Part shown: positions 1 to 28,785 of the stretch, one piece after another
Layout: each line of letters opens with the position of its first letter
How positions within the stretch are numbered: position 1 is the first letter of the stretch
DNA from: Paroedura picta
Lineage: Eukaryota; Chordata; Lepidosauria; Squamata; Gekkonidae
Assembly: GCF_049243985.1 (NCBI RefSeq)
Contig: NC_135369.1
Coordinates: 26,582,765-26,646,764 of the forward strand
Length of the DNA stretch: 64,000 bases
Direction of reading: 5' to 3'
The notes under the pieces: model-generated
What the model saw: the letters and a program-made list of their open reading frames with translations, nothing else
What the model was told of the DNA's origin: nothing
The model's database searches: none
Translations under genes and position numbers: made by a program

Positions 1-217
1 GTCTTTGGGGGACAAGTGCCGGGGGGGGGGAGTCTCTTGTATCTGTATGCAAACTCTGTAGCATCCCTGCAAGTACATCTCCTGTGCCTCAGTCTCCCCC
101 TTCTTCCCATTCACCGAAAGATTCCATGTTTTCCCGGCTAGTCCTTGGCAGGGGTGCATCCCACCCCTTTCTGCCCCAGTGACCTCCCCTTCTTTATCTC
201 TCTGTTGTCGTTCCCAG

Positions 218-17157
<16,940 letters not shown>

Positions 17158-18755
17158 TCTGGGCAGAGCAAAGAGCTTAACGGTGAAGATCGGCAGGGAT
17201 CTGTTCTCCTCCCGGTAGGGAGCCCCAGAGAAGGGGGCTCCGTGTGCAAGAGGTATTCCCATGTGCCATCAAGGCTTATCATATCCTGGACGCAAACCTC
17301 CCGTCGTGCAGCGCCGGACAGGCACGGGGCCACCCCCATCTGACCTGACCGTGGTACATTCCCTTCCAAGGTTCAGTTCTGCTGCTCATATCATATTGTG
17401 AATGTAACTGGGGGAGATGAGTGAATGCCACCCACCCCCCAAATCCCAAAGCACAAACGGCCACGGTGGGAATCTCTGTGGCTTCGAGGTGCCTCCTCTC
17501 CCGCCCCCAGTGCTCAGAACTTCAGTGTCCGCTCTGGGGGAGGCGGAGCCTTGCCAAAGAAGTTACTTGACCTTGCAGTGGGCTCACCCTGCTGCCACCG
17601 CCTCCACCTAGCGACCTTGCAGGGATGGGTCAATGGAGGGCGATAGTTTCATTCCACTTTTACTGCTCTCAGCAGGTACTGTACTGCTGAGACCGGGTAC
17701 AGAATTCAAGTGTCCCGTGATCTTTACGTCGTGTCCTTGGAGAGCCCGGTTCCGGTCCAGACTTCTCCAGCAGGGACGGGGGAGGGGAATGGCATTTTGG
17801 CAGCACAAAGCCTCCCTGCTTTCTGGGTGGCTCCTTCACCTGGTGCCAAACCACACAAGATGCTCAGCCACGGCTTGGGCCTAGGTTCGCCCAACACAAC
17901 CCGCCTTCCCTGCAGGCAGACCTCTGCTGCATCCAGTCCATATGCAGGCCCACAAGAAGTCACCCCAAGGTGATTTCAGCTTGGAAAAATGGCACCAGGG
18001 TCGGGGGGTGGGGAGGCAGACTACTCTCCCCCTCCCACATCATGGTCCCCTTCCAAATTAGGGCCCTACGGCACTTTGGAAATACAGTTTCCTCCCAGCC
18101 ACTGCCTGGAACACAACATGGGTCGAGGGGACCCCAGCATGACTCAGGGCCGACTATCTCATCATGTCATTTGGGGGCCCTATTTGCCTCCCCGATGGCC
18201 TTGTGTTGTCAGGGGCAGGCTGGAGAGAGGGACTGCACTCTGGACCTTCCCCCTTCCTTCTCTGTTTCCGTCCCATGCGTTTCTTGTCCGTGAAAAGGTG
18301 AGTTAACTTCCTGGACCTTGTTTCTTGTCTTTCTGATGCTCAACAACAGTTTTGCTGCTGTTAGTAAAAACAATTATTGTTGGTTCTTGTGCTTTTTATG
18401 TGTGTGCCTTGAGGGATGGGGAGAAACTCGGCTCCCCCTGGTGATTGTGCCCTTCTTGACCCTGGATTCCTCCTCCCAGGGGGCAGCTGATTACACCCAT
18501 TCAGGAGGCAACCCTGAATGGGGGCTTCTGAGGAAGGGACGTGCCCTTCCCCTCCTTCAAGGGCTTGCTTGAGATCTTGTGCTTCTGGTGAGGACAACAG
18601 AGCCTCCTACCCCTTATGCTGAGGAAAGCACGTTTAACAGTACTAAGACTTCATTAGCTTGTATATCCTCCTAAGCATATCACTCATCTAACTTGCCTAC
18701 GACTGAGGTTTCTGCACCGTGCCCAGTTTGAATAAATGGCTTGCCTTCCAAGGAT
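17158..18755 (+). other. SLC5A6: SLC5A6 3'UTR with poly(A) signal at 18731-18736
   Basis: The stretch after the SLC5A6 stop contains no exon of another gene and no clear repeat. The first canonical AATAAA on the + strand is at 18731-18736, giving a 3'UTR of about 1.6 kb. An earlier, non-canonical end is possible. Transcript reads would settle it. Confidence 0.55.
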
Positions 18756-18954
18756 ACTCTGCAGGAAGGGAAGGGAAAATTTCCACAGGGCCTTTGTGAG
18801 AAAAGATGAAACATAAGCTCTGTGCTTGGGCTAGACAAGTGAAGGCAGGAGCAGGAAAGAGTGATGCCTTCTCTACCACTGGAACTCCAAGCCATCCCCT
18901 GAGACATGAGCTCTTTCCGCTGCAGCCTCCTTTAAATCTGAGACATGAGCCCAG

Positions 18955-19125
18955 GCAAGCCTCATCCTGCCAGATCTTGGAAGCTAAGCAGGGGTGGCTC
19001 TGACTAGTATTTGGATGGGAGACCTCTAAGGAACATTAGGGTCATGATGCAGAGGCAGGCCAGGGCAAGCTACTGCTGAATGCGTCTTGCCAAGCTGCCA
19101 GACAGTCCTACGATCTCCTGGCTAT
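18955..19125 (+). mobile_element. 5S-rRNA-derived SINE
   Basis: 'atcttggaagctaagcaggg' and 'atttggatgggagacctct' are clear 5S A-box/C-box parts, followed by the family body 'gatgcagaggcaggccaggg'. Confidence 0.82.
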
Positions 19126-20057
19126 ACTACATACTCCCTATAACAAATCAATAATACTCTCTGGTTTGCAGAGCATGAGTCTGGTGGTCATTCATTCCTC
19201 TGAAGGAGTGACACGGATCCTACCTTGGGTTAGAACAGGGGGTCCGGGGAACCCTGGGGGGTTGCCTAAGAGCTTCCCAGGGGTTACTCAGTCTTGCCCT
19301 GTAAAATATTTCAGGGGTTCCTCCACAATTAGAAGAATGAAAAAAGCTGGGCTGCAGGGACTTTTGCTAGAGGAACAGCCACTCAAGTTAGAAGAAGACT
19401 CCTTGCCGCTGAGAGAGGTTTCAGGCTCTTCTCCTTGGAGTGGAAGGAAAACACGGCAGGACATGGTGGGAGGAAAGAAAATGACCACATCAATAATGCC
19501 AGGGTTTAAGGGGACCTGGGTAGAAAGTGTCAGGGGCCCTCTCTGCCCACCACAAGTCCCCACTCATACCGTTCCACCTCCCACAGGTGTGTCCCTACCT
19601 GCCTGTGAGTCCTCCCCCCAGCTCTGGGCCTTCCCCCTGCCCATGCTCAGTTGCCTGCCCACCTTTTCCCCAACAGCAGTGGCCAGTGCGTGCAGCTGGG
19701 GGTGCTGCCGTCATGGCCACCGGCGCCACCTCCACTGTGCACCACATGCCTTTCCCCAGTGACGCTGGGCACCCAGGAGCACGGGTGGCAGAACACATCA
19801 AGCAAATGGGGAAGGGCATGCAGCCAGGGGGCGGGGGAGGTGCATGAGTTGGGGGGTCAACTTTCCTGGGCCCTGGCAGCTGCCCCCACCTCTTGACATG
19901 TCGACACCAGCCCTGAGGAATAGTTTATATTTCTAGTTGGCCTTCTCAGTCCTCCTGGGCATGTATTGGGTGGGGCTCGGCTGGCATCCTCCCTCTTCCG
20001 CCTCTGCCCTTTGAGCACAAGCTGTGGGAAGGGATGCTAGAGTGACTGCCCCACCTT

Positions 20058-20570
20058 AGAACCATAGAGTTGGAAGGGACCAAACAGGACATCTATGTGA
20101 TATGTTATATGTAACTTTTAATTGGGGTTTTTATGGGGATTTTATTGTGTTTTAACTATTTATGTTGTAAACCGCCCTGAGACCTATTGGGAGAAGGGCG
20201 GTCTAGAAATTTAATAATAATAATAATAATAATAAACCCCTGCTCAATGCAGGATCAGCCTAGAGCCTCCAGGATAAATATCCGTCCAGCCGCTGTTTGA
20301 AGATTGTCAGCGAGGGGGAGCTCCCCACCTCCTTAGGCAGTCGATGCCACTGCTGAGCTACTCTGACTGTGAAATTGTTTTTCCTGATATCTAGCCAGTT
20401 CTGTTCTCCATGTAGTTTAAACCCATCCCTGTGGGTCCTATCCTCTGGTGCCAACTGGAACCACTTCCTGCCGACCTCCGAATGAAAGCTTCAAGAGAGC
20501 AATCACGACCCCTGTCCCCCTCCTCTTCTCCAGGCTGAACATTCCCGTGTCCTTCAGTCCCTCCCAAGCC
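20058..20570 (+). mobile_element. CR1 LINE 3' end, split by an L2-type tail
   Basis: 'accatagagttggaaggga' at 20062 and 'ccctgctcaatgcaggatca' at 20237 are adjacent in other CR1 copies (26280, 59575). Here they are separated by 20093-20235. The body continues through 'gggggagctccccacctcct' and 'ttcctgatatctagccag'. Confidence 0.8.
20093..20235 (+). mobile_element. L2-type 3' tail nested in CR1
   Basis: Ends 'gtaaaccgccctgagaccta' / 'ttgggagaagggcggtctag' followed by (AAT)n, the usual L2 tail. It interrupts CR1 sequence on both sides. Confidence 0.72.
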
Positions 20571-21939
20571 CCTGGTCTTTCTGCACTCCTTACTAGTGCT
20601 GTGGGCCTGCAGTGAGGTCAGAGGGGGAGGCGACTATGAGGGCACCCCTACAGATTCCAGCAGTAGCTGTTTCATTCATGAAGTCAGAGTCTGCCCTACC
20701 TACCTCCAAAGCTCTGCCCCCCCCCCCCCCGTCCTGTGCCAAGCACAGAACTTCCCAAAGGGATTAGTGTAGCAACAGCTGCTTGGCCTTGTTTTTGGCC
20801 AGGCATGCCAAGGGATAAAGGTTCACTGGTCTAATCAGTTTGGGGGGATCAAGGGCGGTCAGAGGCTCCCTTTGCCAAAGCCCCAGCAACTGCACAAAAG
20901 GGGCTGGTGAACCCTTGAAACATCTTCATGCAGACCTTGGTTAAGAAACGGCCTCCTGCTGTGATTCTCCTAACTCTCCTACAACCAACTCATCCCTCCA
21001 GCTCTGCAGCAAGAGGAAGCCCCAGGAGTTTTCCCCAGCACACTCCCAGACATGGTTGGCATGCTGTTTTCCCCACTTAACTCACACCCATCCTTTGGGC
21101 TCCAAATAGCATTGCAAAGAAATGATCTACCAATCAGTGAAAGGGATACAGTAACTACAGAAGGCCTCTCTCCCTGTTGACCTGTGCTGTGATACACAAA
21201 AGTCATCAGTGGAAGGTGAACTTGGAATACTTCCACCAAACCGTTTGGACCTTGGGGGAACCAGGGGGAACCAGGGTTACCAGGGGGAAGCAGTGACGAT
21301 GTGAAGAGGCCACGGCACTGCTTTCCGTGTCCCAGGGTAGTCAATCTGTGAAGTCCTAAAGCCCACTTCTGGGCTCCTGCCAACCAAGCCGCTGGAAAGG
21401 CCGTCTTGGGGAAGGGCCCCTTGGCTTTCAAAGTCTCAATTTGGCGGAGGTCATCCATCAGTAGTCCTGGTCGAAGCCATTTAGGGCTTGGAAGGTCAAA
21501 TCTAACATCTTGCAGAAGCAAAGCAGAAACGAGGGCAAAAGATAGGACCAATTGCTCCAGCAGATGCCCGTAAGGACTCGTGCTAAAGCATGTTAGAACA
21601 AGAGAAATGTCTGAACAGTCTTTGAGGACAGACCCACATGGAGTATCTTACAGTAGTCAACTCTGGATGATGTCCGAGTCATCTGTGACTTTTATCAGAG
21701 GCAAGGAACCAGGCTATGTTTGTGGCCAGGGTCACCTTTCTCTAAGACTGAATGCAACTGGAGAACCAGCCTCAGCTGGTCAAAAGTGTTCAGAGCTACT
21801 CTTGCCACTTGACTGAGGCTAATGCCTGCATACATTAACAGCCCTGTGTACAAACACCTCTTATGTTAAACTGATGCTGAGACCCGGGCAAGGCAGATGT
21901 GCTGAGGGTGGCAACTAAAGCTGGTCTGGGAATGGAGGT

Positions 21940-22230
21940 TAAGAACATCAGAAGAGTCTTGCTGGATCAGACAAGTGGCCCATCTAGTCCAGCATCCTGT
22001 TTCAAACAGGAAGGCCAGCAACAGGGCACGGAGGCTGAGACCTTCCCATGAAATTGCCTCCTGGCTCTGAGATTCAGAGGTTTGCTGCCTCTGAACGTGG
22101 AGGTTCCCCTCAATCACCATGATAGACGCATCCTCCATGAATGTATCTTTTAAAGCTATTTATTCTTGAGGCTATCGCTATATCCTCTGGCAGCTATTTC
22201 CCCATTTTAAGCACTCTTTGTGTAAGGAAC
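21940..22230 (+). repeat. Unclassified interspersed repeat ('ctggatcagacaagtggccc')
   Basis: 'aagagtcttgctggatcaga' and 'ccatctagtccagcatcctg' are phrases I recognise as a common reptile interspersed repeat, probably a LINE 3' end. No second full copy in this window supports the boundaries. Confidence 0.4.
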
Positions 22231-22499
22231 AAGATGTGTAGCCGTGTTAGTTGGTATCGGTGGGAAAAAGCAAGAATCCAGTAGTGCCTTAAAGACTAAC
22301 AGAATTTGTGGCAGGGTGGGAACTTTCAACTTTTGTCTGTCCTGATGCTACTACCCATCAGCTTCTCCTGAGGTGGGATGGGGCCTTGGATCTCGTTGTT
22401 CCCCAGCTGCTCTTGATCCGAGACCCCGTCCCATGGTCTTTCCTGCGTCTCCCAGACAACAGTCCGGAATGACCTTGGCCCCTGGGTAGCCAGATGCCT

Positions 22500-22760
22500 G
22501 GGAATGCCTCGGCCAACTTTTATTGAGAATGTAACAGGTCAAGTAGCCCCTAAAAATAGTTCTGCGATCTGTGGGGAAGGAGAAGGAAAGCTAGCAGTTA
22601 TCCGGGGCGGGGGCGGCTCTCCCTGCCTCATCTGATGTGTCCCTGCCAGTACCTGGAAGAGGAACGCAGGAGGCTGGCTCATTAATGTGCTCGTTAGTCC
22701 AGGCTCCGGTCCAGCCCAGGACGGATTTATGTGCTCAGCCTTGGCCCCGGCTGCATTCCC
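22500..22760. promoter_or_regulatory. Candidate regulatory element downstream of TCF23
   Basis: Repeat-free sequence with a perfect MEF2-type motif CTAAAAATAG at 22550-22559, E-box CATCTG near 22630 and a 'ctcattaatgtgctcgttag' homeodomain-like tract near 22680. This is an inference from motif clustering only. A rival reading is the TCF23 3'UTR: AATAAA on the minus strand at 22518-22523. Confidence 0.3.
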
Positions 22761-23429
22761 ACAGACCAGCCGCAGCTGCTACTCCCTAGTCCTTTTCCTA
22801 GTGGGGAGGGGGAAGTGTTGGGGAGGGCTACTGGGGTGCTGGCTGGTCCTGCAACATCCATGACCTTCCAGAGAAAGGAAAATATCTCACCTCAAGGGCC
22901 GGGGCCTGGAGCTGCCTGGACTCCCATAACTTTCAGAGCAGAAAGCCTGCTGACATATTCTTGCTCCGGGTACCAAAAAGAGCTCTGCATGTGCTCATGG
23001 AGCCACATTAGAGAAGTATCGGGAGGAACAGGAGCTCTCCCCCCCCCCCCATGTTTGTGAATCATTCTTCATGCAACAGCTGCATCCACCGCCAAGGGAA
23101 AACATACTGCAAATCCATCTCTCTGCACAAAGGGCAAAATCTCACATCCCAGAGCAATTCAAACAGTCCTGTTTAGAGCTTCAAAACCCCTTGTTTTCAA
23201 AAGAGAAGGAGGAAGGGGGGAAAATAAGAAAATAACAAAAAAAGAGTAGTTCTGTATAGAATGATGATAGAATACTGTCGGGTATAATTTTTGGTTGCTA
23301 ATCTCTCTTACCCATTTGGAAAAGAGAAATTGCTGTGCAGAACAATAATGGCTATAAGAGCACTGCTGAGTCAAAACAAAGTCCAGCCTTCTGTTCACAC
23401 AGCTGTCAGTCGTCTGCCTCTGGGAAGCC

Positions 23430-23585
23430 TGCAAGAGGAGGAATCGAGAATCCTAGAGTTGAAAGGGCCTTCTAGTCAAAGAGTAGACTCAGTGCAGAAT
23501 CTAACAGCATCCTCCCTCCTGTGCTCCCCAGCAACTGACCTACTGACTCTGATGCTGGTGGGAGAAGGCATCCATCATGGTTAGA
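23430..23585 (+). mobile_element. CR1-like fragment
   Basis: 'gaatcctagagttgaaaggg' and the following text resemble CR1 3' ends, though the downstream body is unclear. Confidence 0.35.
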
Positions 23586-23910
23586 AGCCATTGTGACTAG
23601 TAGTCATTCAGGTATCGGTGATCTAACTTTCCCCCGTTCAATTGGGAAAACAGTACAAATTAAGTCTTGGGGTCTCCGTGAGGTCCCACTAAACCTTGAA
23701 GGGCTATTCATCCCCCTCCCTGCTAGGACTGGGGGTGGGTGGGAATCCAAGGGCAAAGCTCTCCCTCCATAGCGGGCAAGCAGGCGAGGGGGAAGAAGAG
23801 GGCAAGGAAAGGCCTGCAGATTTCCCTTGTCTGGCCATAGGGAGAAGGAAACAGACGTCACCGTCAGAAGCTGGTATGGTGTAGTTTATGGGGGCGGCCA
23901 TTGCCGGGGG

Positions 23911-25735
23911 TCACAGAGCTGCTCCTCTTGCCTCAGGGCTCGGATGGGACCACCCGCCGAAGAGAGCGGGCGTGGGGATGCCTCCGGTCCAGGCACTGGC
24001 ATAGAGGCAGGACCGCATGGGCCACTTCTGCAAAGGAAGAAGAGGGGTTGTTTTATTTATTTCTATTTACATTTTTAGACCGCCACTCCCAGACTCAACC
24101 GGCTTGTGGGGGTTTACATAAAATCTTTTAAAAACCATAAAGCAATACCCATGCAAAACCAAGATGGTTACAGGAAGGAATCCCCAAACCCTCTGTGCCC
24201 TGCCTCTGCCTTGCTACAGCATTCCCTCCCCTTTTTCCCCATCAAGCTGTAGCTAGTTTATATCAATCAAAGGCAAGAGGCGTTTGCTCAGTGATAGTCA
24301 AACTGCGGCCCTCCAGATGTCCATGGACTACAATTCCCATAAGCCCTTGCCAGCATTTGCCGCAGTTTGACTACCCCTGCTGCTATTGTCTTCCTCTGGC
24401 ATTCCTCAGTGTCCTCCCCTCCAAACAGCAACCAGGACAAACCTTGCTTAGCTTCCAAGATCTGACGAGATCAGGCTAGCCTGGGGAAGGGATGCCAGCC
24501 TCCAGGTGGTACCTGGAGATCCCTGGGTTTTGCAACTCACCTCCAGACTAAAGAGCAGTTCCCCTGGAGAAAATAGCTGCTTTGGAAGGTGGGCTCCATA
24601 GCATTGTACTCCACTGAGGTTCCTGCCTGCCCCAATTCCTGCCCACCTCCAGCCCCACCCACAAAGTCTCCAGGTATTTCCTAACCCAGAGCTGGCAACC
24701 CTAGCCTGGGCCATTTTTCCACCCATTCAAGTGACCACAGGCTGAGACCTAACCAGGGAAAGGTGGAAGGAAGGGGTTACCTAGCAGTAGCCTTCCCCGG
24801 TGACCCCTAACCAGTCCCAGCAGCACCCAGTACCTTCAGAGGGTGCAAGAAGGCTGTCGGGGCCATCCAGGATATGGGGGGGCCCTGCTCGAGGGTCCGG
24901 CTCAGGTGGGCAATGTAGCTGGTTGCCAGGAGAAGCACGTCTAGCTTGGAGAGCTTGGTGTCAGGTGGAACTGTGGGCAGAGCGGCTTGCAGTGCCAAGA
25001 ACGCCTGGTGGAGAGTCCGTACCCGGCTTCGCTCCCGAGCGGCGTTCATCGGGCACTGTGGCCCTGTGGCAGCTCTGCGGGTGAGAGCAGCACGCCTCTG
25101 GCCCTGAGTAAAGGAAGCGGCAGCCTGAGAGACACAGACCAATAGACTTTTCCCCCACCCCAGCCGCTTAGAACAGTCATCGTAATGCTCGCCCTGGAAC
25201 CCTATTCCACCCCACCTGCACTGTCGGGCCGCCTGCCCTGTTTCCTCATGCACCGTGCATGGCTTCACCCTCTGCCATTGCCCCTCTTCATTCATTGCAC
25301 CCCCTCCAGCCCATTCCAGAAAGCACCTTCAAGATCTCACAGCTCCAGGCAGCCCAAATGCTGCAGTCCTAAACAGAGTTGCATCTTTCCACGGCCGCTG
25401 AAATCAATGCACTTAGGGCTGTGCAGCCAATACGCCCACCAACCCCCAGAGTGTGAAGCATCCCCTGCTATTCCCCGCAAGTGTGCTCCATTCGTTACCC
25501 TCTTTGTGGCTGAGGTCTGTGCTCCGTCGCTAGCCAGTGGGGACACTCGTCTGCTGCTTCTTCCCAGGCCCCGGCCCAGGTCTGCTCGTCCCCGTCTCCC
25601 ACTGCCGAAGGAGGGCCAGGTTTTCCTCTGGATGTCTTTGCGACTCCCACAGTGTGGGAGATGAGCCAGCTCAAGGGTCCCGGTGTCTAGTGCAGATATC
25701 TCCTGAGGTGCACCCATCTCCTGCAGCTCAGCCAT
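23911..25735 (-). CDS. TCF23: TCF23, bHLH transcription factor (complete, 3 exons)
   Basis: Nuclear basic helix-loop-helix factor; family members act as regulators of other bHLH proteins. Exons on the minus strand: 25735-25499, 25103-24834, 24027-23911. Both introns are phase 0 with GT-AG ends. The product is 207 residues (human 214). The bHLH spans about residues 98-150, with the [16 protein letters not shown] basic region and [20 protein letters not shown] helix 2. The join LHPLK|KWPMRS matches the human protein and confirms exon 3. The start MAELQ (25735-25733) was chosen for its A at -3 and G at +4; in-frame upstream ATGs have poor context. Exon 2 could start 21 bases earlier, also in phase. 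Two introns hold a MITE and a split 5S-SINE. Confidence 0.93.
24035..24125 (-). repeat. L2-type tail fragment, reverse
   Basis: Reverse of '…taaacccccacaagccggtt' / 'ggcggtctaaaaatgtaaat', resembling the tails of L2 copies. It lies in TCF23 intron 2. Confidence 0.4.
24289..24379. mobile_element. Palindromic hAT-like MITE, copy E (shortened)
   Basis: CAGTGATAGTCAAACTGCGG…CGCAGTTTGACTACCCCTG with most of the right arm deleted. No clear target duplication. Confidence 0.72.
24440..24720 (-). mobile_element. 5S-rRNA-derived SINE (reverse), split
   Basis: 'ccttgcttagcttccaagat' / 'ctgacgagatcaggctagcc' is the reverse complement of the 5S head. It is interrupted by the element at 24486-24700. Confidence 0.65.
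24486..24700 (-). mobile_element. Unclassified ~215-bp element with 10-bp TSD
   Basis: CTAGCCTGGG repeats at 24476-24485 and 24701-24710. Relatives are at 30020-30230 (+) and 48040-48260 (+), with a probable piece at 49170-49290. Its ends begin 'gggttgccag' and 'ggctggcatc' in reverse order. It is non-coding. A DNA-transposon MITE or a SINE are both possible. Confidence 0.6.
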
Positions 25736-26017
25736 CCTTCCTGCTGCTGGCATAGAGGCCGAAAGGCACCCATGCACTTCAGCAGCAGCTGGTGGCTCCC
25801 AGGAAGAGCAGAGACGGATTCCCTGGGAACCAGCCCAGCCTCCCAGCCACCCATGCAGTGCACAGCTTCCCTGGGAGGTCCAAGCACCAGCCCAGCCCCC
25901 TGCTGCTGCTGCTGCTGCTCTGGAAGAGCCTGGCCAGCTCCACCCAGGTGCCTCTCGTCAGAGAGAACCAGCTAGGGACTAGAGATCAGAACAGAGAAGA
26001 AATGGAGAAATGATAAT

Positions 26018-26205
26018 GCATCAGACCCTTGGTCCATCACAGTCAGTATTACCAACTCAGACGGGCAGCAGCTCTCCAGGTTCTTTCACTTCACTGATGA
26101 CTTGGTCCCTTTTGACTGGAGGTGCCAGATTCTGAACCTGCGAAACTCTGGCAGCTCTACCACTGGAACCTCTACCACTGAGCCGTGCCCCCGCCCATGG
26201 ACTCT
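26018..26205 (-). mobile_element. tRNA-derived SINE (family of 3215-3445)
   Basis: Reverse of the shared body: 'cagacccttggtccatcaca' and 'gtcagtattaccaactcaga', then a degraded tRNA-like head at 26150-26195. Confidence 0.65.
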
Positions 26206-26279
26206 TTGCCTCCCCAACAGGGGCTTTCTTACATTGTATCTGCCAGTCCCTGCAGGTCGTCCCTGCCAAATGGCATTTG

Positions 26280-26560
26280 AATCATAGAATCACAGAATCA
26301 CAGAATCATAGAGTTGGAAGGGGCCATACAGGCCATCTAGTCCAACCCCCTGCTCAACGCAGGATCAGCCCTAAGCATCCTAAAGCATCCAAGAAAAGTG
26401 TGTATCCAACCTTTGCTTGAAGACTGCCAGTGAGGGGGAGCTCACCACCTCCTTAGGCAGCCTATTCCACTGCTGAACTACTCTGTGAAAATGTTCCCCC
26501 TGATATCTAGCCTATACCTAGCCTGATATCTAACCTATATGTAGCCTATATTTGGAGCCA
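26280..26560 (+). mobile_element. CR1 LINE 3' end
   Basis: Starts 'atcatagaatcacagaatca' and continues 'gagttggaaggggccataca' / 'ccccctgctcaacgcaggat', with the usual body 'gggggagctcaccacctcct' and 'cctgatatctagcc'. Confidence 0.85.
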
Positions 26561-27552
26561 TGGAGGCTAGCCTTAAAGTTGGACCACTGCCTCAATGGTG
26601 TCGATGCCTGGCTCTTGTGGCCCTTTCTTGCACGCCCAGAGAAGTGCTAGTCACCACTTTGGGATTGGGAAGCACATGTCTTCCAGCCCAGACTGGCCAG
26701 GGATTTGGTTTTTTTTGGGGGGAGGGTCATCATCTGGGCATGGAATTGGGGTCACCGTGGGGGGGGGCAGGTAGTTGTGCATTTCCTGCATTCTGCAGGG
26801 TGTTGGACTAGATGACCCTCAAGGTCCCTTCCAACTCAATGATTTTATGATTCATCTAGCCTGGGACTGTCCATTCCCACGGACAGCTTGTCCTAGGTCT
26901 TCCTCAGCCCCACAACTGGACTGGACTAGAGAGGCTTGACACTGAAGCACATCCTTTGACGTGGGGCTCCTGCTTCATCTGCGGTCAGGAGCTGCCTCCT
27001 GCAGTCATGTCCTGTTCCTGGCGAAAAGACCTGCTGCCCTCATGGTGACCTGGGTAACCCAACCTTCCTGCAACTTGCTTTGGATAGGCTGGCAAAAGAT
27101 TCCTGTTTAAAATTTATTTACAGTGCAGCTGTTAAACGGATCTGCCTGGTAACCACCTGCATAAAAACAGAGCCTATATTCGGTGCTCATGTACAGACGC
27201 GATAGGTAGAAGACTTTGTACTGTGCTCCGAACGAAACGCTATGCCACTCTGCCTCAACTGTCTGCTTCTCCTCGTCTTCCCCTGGCCTTGCTCCCCTCC
27301 GTCAGACACCTTCTCCCACTGGCATCTCCTGGCGTCCTGCCTTGGAATGCTCCCCCCCCCCTCTCGTTGCTGAACCACTTCCTTCTCTTCTTCAAGGCCC
27401 GTATTTTTAGCAAGGCCTTTCCAGGGAGGTCAAGTTCATCAACAGCTGTCTACCAGAAAGAGAACTTCCATGCTCAGGGGCAGTGCACCTCTGAATACCA
27501 GTTGCTGGAGCGGTTGGGTTTGTCTTATTCCATGCTGGTAGACTTCTCATGT

Positions 27553-27690
27553 CAGGGGTAGTCAAACTGCGGCCCTCCAGATGTCCATGGACTACAATTC
27601 CCAGGAGCCCCCTGCCAGCGAACGCTGGCAGGGGGCTCCTGGGAATTGTAGTCCATGGACATCTGGAGGGCTGCAGTTTGACTACCCCTG
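27553..27690. mobile_element. Palindromic hAT-like MITE, copy F
   Basis: A full hairpin with arms almost identical to copies A and B. Flanks TCTCATGT and TTTCATGG agree at 6 of 8. Confidence 0.85.
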
Positions 27691-28104
27691 TTTCATGGGC
27701 ATCAAACAGAAACAGAATGGTGGACTAGCAAGGCTTCTGAGCCAGGAAATAGATCCTGAACTTTCGTAGCTGTGCGTCCACTTTTACTGGAGGCAGCTTG
27801 AATCCAGCCCTGCTATTCCTTGGCCCCTCTCCTCTGATCCTGGCCTTTTAGTGCCATCTCAAGCAGGTCGACTCAGAATGCCACTGAAGTCTGCTCACGG
27901 AGCTCATTCCCAGTAAAGCATGCTTGGGATTGCGAAGTTGGTCACCTAGTACAAAATGAAGCACTCTGGAGGTGGGCTGTATTTCTCCGAGGACACGTGT
28001 AGCACCTAGACAATTGCTATTATTATTGTTGTTGTTATTAATTCTATTTCTAGCTCACCACTCCCAAAATGGCTCGGGCAGGTTACAACATACATAAAAC
28101 CCCC

Positions 28105-28396
28105 AATAAGGTAAAAAGGTAAAGGTATCCCCTGTGCAAGCACCGAGTCATGTCTGACCCTTGGGGTGACGCCCTCTAGCGTTTTCTTGGCAGACTCAAT
28201 ACAGGGTGGTTTGCCAGTGCCTTCCCCAGTCATTACCGTTTACCCCCCAGCAAGCTGGGTACTCATTTTACCGACCTCGGAAGGATGGAAGGCTGAGTCA
28301 ACCTTGAGCCGGCTGCTGGGATTGAACTCCCAGCCTCATGGGCAGAGCTTTCAGACTGCATGACTGCTGCCTTACCACTCTGTCCCACAAGAGGCT
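28105..28396 (-). mobile_element. Bov-B-tailed tRNA SINE, reverse
   Basis: Reverse of the 9218-9510 element: tail 'aaaggtaaaggtatcccctg' at the left and head '…cccacaagaggctc' at the right. Confidence 0.82.
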
Positions 28397-28785
28397 CTTT
28401 AAAAAAACCCAATAAAAACATCCCTAAAACATATTACTCAATAAACAGCAAATAGATACACAATTGTTGAGTTATTGCTATGAAACTTGTAAGGAGGAAG
28501 AGGTCTGCAGTTAGCCAGCTTGGGTCAGAGAGGGTGTACTTACCTGGCATGCGCTATAATTCCGCTTTTTTTTTTTTTTTGAAAAATGGCATGCCACTTC
28601 TCCAAAGTCCTGCTCAAGGCAGCTCAGAAAATAAAATCAAGTACAATAAAATAATTAAACCAGTAACTGTAAACTTATATCAAAGCAAGCCATAAAGCCA
28701 TTAGGCAACATAAATTATATTCATAAAACAGCCCTCAGGATGGAAGCAGAGCATTAAAAGACAGCTTTAAAATGGAACAGTTAAA

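Larger units (their letters stand above)
18756..23910. other. Intergenic, SLC5A6 to TCF23
   Basis: Converging 3' ends. Repeats found: 5S-SINE (18955), CR1 with nested L2-type tail (20058-20570), a further interspersed repeat (21940-22230), a fragment of the 'ggtcttaaaggtg' repeat (22235-22320) and a CR1 piece (23430-23580). 19130-20057 and 20571-21935 hold nothing I can name. 22500-22760 looks unique. Confidence 0.6.

Noticed and set aside
19166-19762. A 198-residue open frame between SLC5A6 and TCF23
   Set aside because: No recognised domain, no clear promoter or splice context, and GC-rich composition accounts for it.
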